Origin: a bacterium
GTDB lineage: Bacteria > Actinomycetota > Acidimicrobiia > Acidimicrobiales > Bin134
Length of the DNA: 64,000 nucleotides
Assembly: GCA_026708015.1 (NCBI GenBank)
Contig: JAPOVT010000013.1
Location: forward strand, 1-64,000
Direction: 5' to 3'
A program made the position numbers and the translations under genes. Below the pieces are notes generated by a model. That model did no database searches and was not told the origin of the DNA. It saw nothing but the letters and a program-made list of their open reading frames with translations. How positions within the stretch are numbered: position 1 is the stretch's first letter; every line of letters begins with the position of its first letter. Shown here piece by piece: positions 59,315 through 64,000 of this stretch.

Positions 59315-61589
59315 CCCTTCGACCAAACGCCCGTTCCCCGGCGTGATCGGCAAGACCCTGGCCGACTCCGAGCCGTTCTTCGAGGAGCCACCCCACCCCG
59401 GCGAGGATGCGCCCAACGTGGTCGTCGTGCTGCTCGATGACACCGGCTTCGCCCAATTCGGCTGCTACGGCTCCGACATCGACACCGCCAATGTGGACCG
59501 GCTGGCTGCCGACGGACTCCAGTTCACCAACTTCCACGTCACCCCTCTGTGCTCTCCCACCCGGGCATCGCTTCTGACCGGCCGCTCGCAGCACACGGTG
59601 GGAATGCGGTCGGTGTCGAACCACTGCACTGGCTTCCCCCACCAGCTCGGCCACATCACCAACCACGCCGCCACACTGGCCGAGGTTCTCGGAGCGGAGG
59701 GCTACGCCACGTTCTGCGCGGGCAAGTGGCACCTGGCGCCGTCCCAGGACGCATCGGCGGCTGGCCCGTTCGACCAGTGGCCCCTGGGTCGGGGATTCGA
59801 CCGGTTTTACGGGTTCTTGGAAGGTGAGACCGATCAGTTCCACCCGGAACTCGTAGTCGACAACCACCACATCGACCCACCAGCGGGCCCCGAAGACGGC
59901 TATCACCTGAGCGAAGACCTGGTTGATCAACTGCTCCAGATGATCCGGGACAGCAAGGGTGTTCGACCCGACCGCCCCTTCTTTGCCTATCTGCCCTTCG
60001 GCGCCACCCACGCCCCCCATCAAGCCCCGCCCGCATACCTGGAGAAGTATCGCGGCCGCTACGACGAGGGCTGGGACGTGGTACGACAGCGCTGGTACCA
60101 GCAGCAACTCAAGTCGGGAGTGATACCGCCGGGCACCGAGCTGGCTCCACGAAATGACGGGGTAGAGCCCTGGGACAGCCTGCCGGAGAATCAGAGACTG
60201 CTGGCCTGCCGACTCCAAGAGGCCTTTGCCGCTTTTCTCGACCACACCGACGACCAGATCGGGCGATTTGTGGACGGCCTGCGCGACATCGGCCAACTCG
60301 ACAACTCCATCCTGGTGGTGCTGGCCGACAACGGCGCCTCCCAAGAGGGTGGGCCATTCGGTGTCTTGCACGAGATGAAGTTCTTCACCGGCATACTCGA
60401 AGACCCCGATGAGGCCATCGAGCGCCTTGACGAAATAGGCGGTCCTCACAGCCATACCAACTACCCCTGGGGATGGGCCCAGTGCGGCAACTCGCCGTTC
60501 AAGTGGTACAAGCAGAACACCCACGAGGGCGGCGTCCACGTCCCAATGATCGTCCACTGGCCCGACGGCATCGCGGCCGAACAGTGCGGCACCAAGCGCA
60601 ACCAGTTCATCAACGTTTCCGATCTGGCACCGACGCTGTACGACCTGCTGGGAATAGCGCCGCCGAACACGTTGAACGGCTATGAGCAGCTCCCGGTCAC
60701 CGGCCACTCGTTCGCCACGGTGCTGGGCGACGCCGCCGCCCCGGCAACCAACAGACTCCAGTACTTCGAGATGTTCGGCTCGCGGGCGCTAGTGGTCGAA
60801 CAGGACGGCAAGTGGTGGAAGGCCGTCACCCGGCATATCCATGGCCAGGACTTCGATGATGATCGATGGGAGCTCTACGACCTTTCCTCCGATCCCTCCG
60901 AGTGTTTCGACCTGGCTGACGATCAGCCCAAGGTATTGGAAGAGCTGATTGGCCTGTGGTGGGAGGAGGCCGAACGCCACGGAGTGCTCCCCCTGGACGA
61001 CCGCACGATCGAGCTGTTCGCCGCGAGGCCGAACGACCGCTCGCCCCACCCCACCAGCCGGCGGTATGTGTACCGGCCGCCGATCTCGCCGATCCCGTCG
61101 TCGGCCTCCCCGTCCCCGGGGGGAAGAGCATGGGACTTGGCCGCGGAGATAACCAGGGCTGACGGAGACGACGGGGTTATCTGGGCCTCGGGGAGCGCCA
61201 GCGCAGGGATATCGGTGTTTGTGGAGAACAAACGGCTGGTGGTCGACTACAACGCCTTCATGGATCGCACCATCTTGGAGTCCGAACTGCCAGTGCCCCA
61301 GGGCCGCAGCACTTTGGCGGTGAGCCTCCGTCGTACCAGCCGTACTAGCGGGGTCATGAGTGTCGCCATCGATGGAAGTGTTTGCGGTCGAGCCGAGCTG
61401 CCGCTCATGATGAGGTCGATTTCCCTGCTGAGCGACAGCATCGGATTCGATCATGGTTCGCCGGTCTCGCAGCGCTATGAGGGTTCGTTCCCATTCACCG
61501 GAGAAATCCATGAGGTGGTCATCGAGCTCGGCAGGCAATCAGCCGACGATGTCGAAGCTGCGGCCCGCACCGAGATGGCCCGTCAATAA
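59307..61589 (+). CDS. Arylsulfatase (formylglycine-dependent)
   Basis: Type I sulfatase of 760 aa. VVVLLDDTGFAQFGCYG supplies the calcium aspartates, and LCSPTRASLLTGRSQHTVG near residue 90 is the CxPxR signature whose Cys becomes formylglycine. FCAGKWHLAPSQ, HAPHQAPPAYLEKYRGRYDEGWD and ADNGASQEGG follow. A C-terminal beta domain of about 170 residues (after residue 590) may bind substrate. No signal peptide, so it probably acts in the cytoplasm. Overlaps the MBL gene by eight bases. A dedicated formylglycine-generating enzyme is not in the window; EgtB at 27958 only shares that fold. Confidence 0.9.
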   Translation: MANPSTKRPFPGVIGKTLADSEPFFEEPPHPGEDAPNVVVVLLDDTGFAQFGCYGSDIDTANVDRLAADGLQFTNFHVTPLCSPTRASLLTGRSQHTVGMRSVSNHCTGFPHQLGHITNHAATLAEVLGAEGYATFCAGKWHLAPSQDASAAGPFDQWPLGRGFDRFYGFLEGETDQFHPELVVDNHHIDPPAGPEDGYHLSEDLVDQLLQMIRDSKGVRPDRPFFAYLPFGATHAPHQAPPAYLEKYRGRYDEGWDVVRQRWYQQQLKSGVIPPGTELAPRNDGVEPWDSLPENQRLLACRLQEAFAAFLDHTDDQIGRFVDGLRDIGQLDNSILVVLADNGASQEGGPFGVLHEMKFFTGILEDPDEAIERLDEIGGPHSHTNYPWGWAQCGNSPFKWYKQNTHEGGVHVPMIVHWPDGIAAEQCGTKRNQFINVSDLAPTLYDLLGIAPPNTLNGYEQLPVTGHSFATVLGDAAAPATNRLQYFEMFGSRALVVEQDGKWWKAVTRHIHGQDFDDDRWELYDLSSDPSECFDLADDQPKVLEELIGLWWEEAERHGVLPLDDRTIELFAARPNDRSPHPTSRRYVYRPPISPIPSSASPSPGGRAWDLAAEITRADGDDGVIWASGSASAGISVFVENKRLVVDYNAFMDRTILESELPVPQGRSTLAVSLRRTSRTSGVMSVAIDGSVCGRAELPLMMRSISLLSDSIGFDHGSPVSQRYEGSFPFTGEIHEVVIELGRQSADDVEAAARTEMARQ

Positions 61590-61620
61590 GAGCTGGCAAT
61601 AGGAGAACCACGAAAGAGCC

Positions 61621-62073
61621 ATGGCCGAGATCACCTGCACCAGAGACATAGCCGCCGAACCGGGGGCGGTGTGGGCCGTGCTGGCCGACTTCGGCGCCAT
61701 AAGCGGGTGGACATCCAACGTCGAACACTCTTGTCTGATGAGTGAGCAGGCTGAGGGCGTCGGCACCGTGCGCCGGGTGCAGGTGGGCCGCTCCTCGCTG
61801 GTGGAGCGGGTCGTCGACTGGTCGCCGGGGGTAACGCTGGCCTACTCCATCGAAGGTCTCCCGCCGGTGATCCGATCGGTGGCCAACACCTGGTCGTTGC
61901 GGGAAACGACACGGGGGACCCGGGTTTCGCTGACCAGCCGGGTCAACGCCGGGCCTCGACCGCCTCAGCAGTTGATCGCCGGGATTGTGGCCCGGCGATT
62001 GGCCAAAGCTTCGGAGACCATGCTCGCCGGACTCGATCGGCACATGACCAAAACCGCAGGAGCGGGCCGATGA
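61621..62073 (+). CDS. SRPBCC (START-like) family protein
   Basis: Protein of 150 aa with the polyketide cyclase/SRPBCC pattern: ITCTRDIAAEPGAVWAVLADFGAISGWTSNVEHSCL at the start, GTVRRVQVGRSSLVERVVDWSPGVTLAYSIEGLPP in the middle and a long C-terminal helix (QLIAGIVARRLAKASETMLAGLDRHM). Such proteins bind hydrophobic ligands. It sits between two sulfatases, 31 bases after the first and overlapping the second by ATGA, so it probably handles the same substrate. Confidence 0.82.
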   Translation: MAEITCTRDIAAEPGAVWAVLADFGAISGWTSNVEHSCLMSEQAEGVGTVRRVQVGRSSLVERVVDWSPGVTLAYSIEGLPPVIRSVANTWSLRETTRGTRVSLTSRVNAGPRPPQQLIAGIVARRLAKASETMLAGLDRHMTKTAGAGR

Positions 62074-64000
62074 CCGATCGCCCTGACGTGGTAGTGATCA
62101 TGACCGACCAGGAGCGGGCGGTGCCGCCCTACGAGTCCGACGATCTGCGGGAATGGCGTCGTCAGACCCTCGTCGGCACCCGGTGGTTTGACGACCACGG
62201 GGTCTCGTTCATGCGCCACTACACCGGCTCGCTGGCCTGTGTGCCCAGCCGGCCCACCTTGTTCACCGGGCAGTACCCCGACGTACACGGTGTGACCCAG
62301 ACCGATGGCTTGGGGAAAGTGTGGAACGACTCGCGGATGCGGTGGCTGCGCCCTGGTGAGGTGCCCACGCTGGGCCACTGGTTTCGGGCCGCGGGCTACG
62401 ACACCCACTATCAGGGCAAGTGGCACATGAGCCACGCCGATCTGTTCAACCCGGCAACCGGCGACGCGCTGGCCACCAACGACAGCGACGGTGCCGTCGA
62501 CCAGAAGGCGATCCAGACTTACCTCGATGCCGACCCTCTCGATGCGTTTGGGTTCTCGGGATGGATCGGCCCCGAGCCCCACGGTCCTTCCTTCGCCAAT
62601 ACCGGATTCGTGCGCGACCCGCTGATCGCCGACCGGGTGGTGGCCTGGCTCGAAGACCGGTATGCCCGGCGCCGTGCCGGCGACCCGGAGGCCGCTCGGC
62701 CGTTCTTGCTGGTGGCCAGCTTCGTGAACCCCCACGACATCGTGTTCGCACCTGGGTGGCTGCGACGGGGCAGCCCCCGCACCGCCGGGGTTGAGGATCC
62801 ACCAGCGGTGCCGCCGTCGCCCACCGATGGCGAGGACCTCTCGACCAAGCCAGCCGCTCAAATCGCCTTTCGGGCCTCATATTTGTCGTGCTACGGGCCG
62901 CCGCCTCTCATCGACCGGGCCTACCGGACGCGGGCCCAGGCCTACCGCGATCTCTACTACCGCCTTCACGCCGAGGTCGACGGCCCGCTGGACCGGGTTC
63001 GCCGGGCCGTCACCGACCAAGGATCAGAGAACGCCGTGCTGGTGCGGACGGCCGACCACGGCGAGCTGCTGGGAGCCCACGGCGGGCTCCACCAGAAGTG
63101 GTTCAACCTGTACGACGAGGCCACCCGGATTCCGTTCACCATCGCCCGGGTCGGGCCTGAGGCGACCGGGGGCCGCCAGGTCGACGATGCCCCCACCTCC
63201 CATGTCGATTTCGTACCCACGCTGTTGGCTGCGGCCGGTATCGACCAGGAGTCAACCGCCGAGGCGCTTGGCAAGACCCACACCGAGGTTCATCCCCTGC
63301 CCGGTCGCGATCTCATGCCGGTTGTGGACGGCGCTTCGGCACCCGACGCTGATCGGCCGGTCTATCTGTTGACCCGCGACAACATGCCCGAGGGCGACTC
63401 GAACTTGAGCGCAACGGCTCGGCAAATGCTGCGGTTGGCGAACCCGCCGGCACCACTGCGCATTCAGGTGCCCGCCCACGTCGCCGCCAACTTCGAGGGT
63501 CTCGTGGCCCGGGTGCCGGATACCGACGCGGCCGGCGGTTCGGGCCATTTGTGGAAAATCGTGCGGAGCTTCGACGATCCGGCCACCTGGACCGAGCCCG
63601 GCGTCCGCCACTTGGCTGCCAACGGACCGGCCGGTCCGGTCCACCGCTTCGAGCCGCTCCCCGATCAGTGGGAGCTTTACGACCTCGATACCGATCCGAT
63701 CGAAGCCCAGAACCTGGCCAGCGACCCGGCTTTCGAAGCCGTCTTCGCCCACCTCGCCGGCCAATTGGCTGCCGAACGAACCCGGTGTGTTCCCGACCGC
63801 AATCAGCCCTGGCCTTACGTCGATCGCATCCCCTCGGAGGGTCCAATGAAGAAAAATCCCCCACCTCCCGCCCGCCTGCTGCGCAAGGCACTTCAGCGGG
63901 TCGGCATGCATCCTGAAGACGGCCGGCGCTTTGAGGCAGACCTCAGCGGCCTTCGGGCCCTGGTGGTGGCCACCAACCACGGCATGCTCGACATCGGCAA
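62070..64000 (+). CDS. Sulfatase fused to a DJ-1/PfpI-like domain (partial, runs off the window)
   Basis: ATG 62070 overlaps the previous stop. The frame stays open to the window end (at least 643 codons). Sulfatase domain: VVVIMTDQERAVPPYES, SLACVPSRPTLFTGQYPDVHGV (CxPxR site near residue 68), YQGKWHMSHADLF, VRTADHGELLGAHGGLHQKWFNLYDEATRIPF, WELYDLDTDPIEAQNLASDP. After PWPYVDRIPSEGPMKKNPPP a new segment begins, ADLSGLRALVVATNHGMLDIG, which looks like the first strand of a DJ-1/PfpI domain. If real, the fusion joins a sulfatase to a glyoxalase/chaperone-type domain. Confidence 0.8.
   Translation, partial: MTDRPDVVVIMTDQERAVPPYESDDLREWRRQTLVGTRWFDDHGVSFMRHYTGSLACVPSRPTLFTGQYPDVHGVTQTDGLGKVWNDSRMRWLRPGEVPTLGHWFRAAGYDTHYQGKWHMSHADLFNPATGDALATNDSDGAVDQKAIQTYLDADPLDAFGFSGWIGPEPHGPSFANTGFVRDPLIADRVVAWLEDRYARRRAGDPEAARPFLLVASFVNPHDIVFAPGWLRRGSPRTAGVEDPPAVPPSPTDGEDLSTKPAAQIAFRASYLSCYGPPPLIDRAYRTRAQAYRDLYYRLHAEVDGPLDRVRRAVTDQGSENAVLVRTADHGELLGAHGGLHQKWFNLYDEATRIPFTIARVGPEATGGRQVDDAPTSHVDFVPTLLAAAGIDQESTAEALGKTHTEVHPLPGRDLMPVVDGASAPDADRPVYLLTRDNMPEGDSNLSATARQMLRLANPPAPLRIQVPAHVAANFEGLVARVPDTDAAGGSGHLWKIVRSFDDPATWTEPGVRHLAANGPAGPVHRFEPLPDQWELYDLDTDPIEAQNLASDPAFEAVFAHLAGQLAAERTRCVPDRNQPWPYVDRIPSEGPMKKNPPPPARLLRKALQRVGMHPEDGRRFEADLSGLRALVVATNHGMLDIG

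Noticed and set aside
59076-60707. 543-codon minus-strand ORF
   Set aside because: Antisense to the sulfatase gene with its clear CxPxR signature.
61590-61620. CTGGCAATAG between sulfatase and SRPBCC as a fifth dyad site
   Set aside because: Only one arm (TTGCCAG) matches; the second arm and spacing are missing and it lies inside an operon.
1-64000. CRISPR arrays, tRNA or rRNA genes, insertion sequences with transposases
   Set aside because: No regularly spaced repeats, cloverleaf sequences, rRNA motifs or transposase motifs were seen by eye; a covariance-model search would be needed to exclude small RNAs.

Overview
The window is high-GC DNA from an actinobacterium. The gene content fits an uncultivated member of the class Acidimicrobiia, although no 16S rRNA is present to prove it. 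The evidence is a dnaK-grpE-dnaJ-hspR operon with an HspR-type (HAIR) operator, an F420-type luciferase-like oxidoreductase, ergothioneine genes, a P450, acyl-CoA catabolism, a membrane CCG-domain iron-sulfur reductase, frequent GTG/TTG starts, ATGA gene overlaps and several apparently leaderless promoters. No rRNA, tRNA, CRISPR array or intact transposase was seen.

Layout. 1-2000: two related RCC1-repeat lipoprotein genes (one frameshifted) flank a VapBC toxin-antitoxin pair. 2011-11041: two divergent catabolic operons. The leftward one encodes acyl-CoA dehydrogenase, SDR, a carboxymuconolactone-decarboxylase-like protein and an amidohydrolase. The rightward one encodes enoyl-CoA hydratase, acyl-CoA ligase, an unknown protein, an MscS channel and a HAD phosphatase. 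11164-15227: FMN/F420-type redox proteins, a MazF/PemK relic and a P450. 15234-26870: a nearly complete leftward purine cluster (purM, F, L, Q, S, C, B, E, D, A), interrupted between purL and purQ by a small gene on the other strand. 26981-32948: ergothioneine genes egtD and egtB downstream of the heat-shock operon hspR-dnaJ-grpE-dnaK, all leftward. 33113-37627: gpmA, an ammonium transporter lacking its N-terminal third, and a large membrane Fe-S reductase.

37630-43220 is a gene graveyard around an orphan DNA methyltransferase and intact PEP carboxylase. It holds a fragment of the MBL hydrolase gene found intact at 58472, three collapsed pieces of the DUF2855 gene found intact at 44046, an HNH nuclease tail and a deleted substrate-binding lipoprotein.

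43300-48650 and 56750-64000 carry detoxification/catabolic genes: DUF2855, a dimeric alpha-beta barrel protein, haloalkane dehalogenase-like hydrolase, GST, TetR, MDR reductase, a DinB-like protein, MBL hydrolase, two sulfatases and an SRPBCC protein. Four copies of one dyad motif (WWTGC-CAGT-N7-KCAAW) sit at promoters in both blocks, which suggests one regulon, perhaps run by the TetR protein at 48041. Between the blocks, 48841-56673 looks like a defence island: a giant Type ISP-like restriction-modification enzyme with an (AG)11 tract and a frame-broken segment, a TIGR04255 plus XRE-like gene pair, and a NYN nuclease. The window ends inside a sulfatase that seems fused to a DJ-1/PfpI domain.
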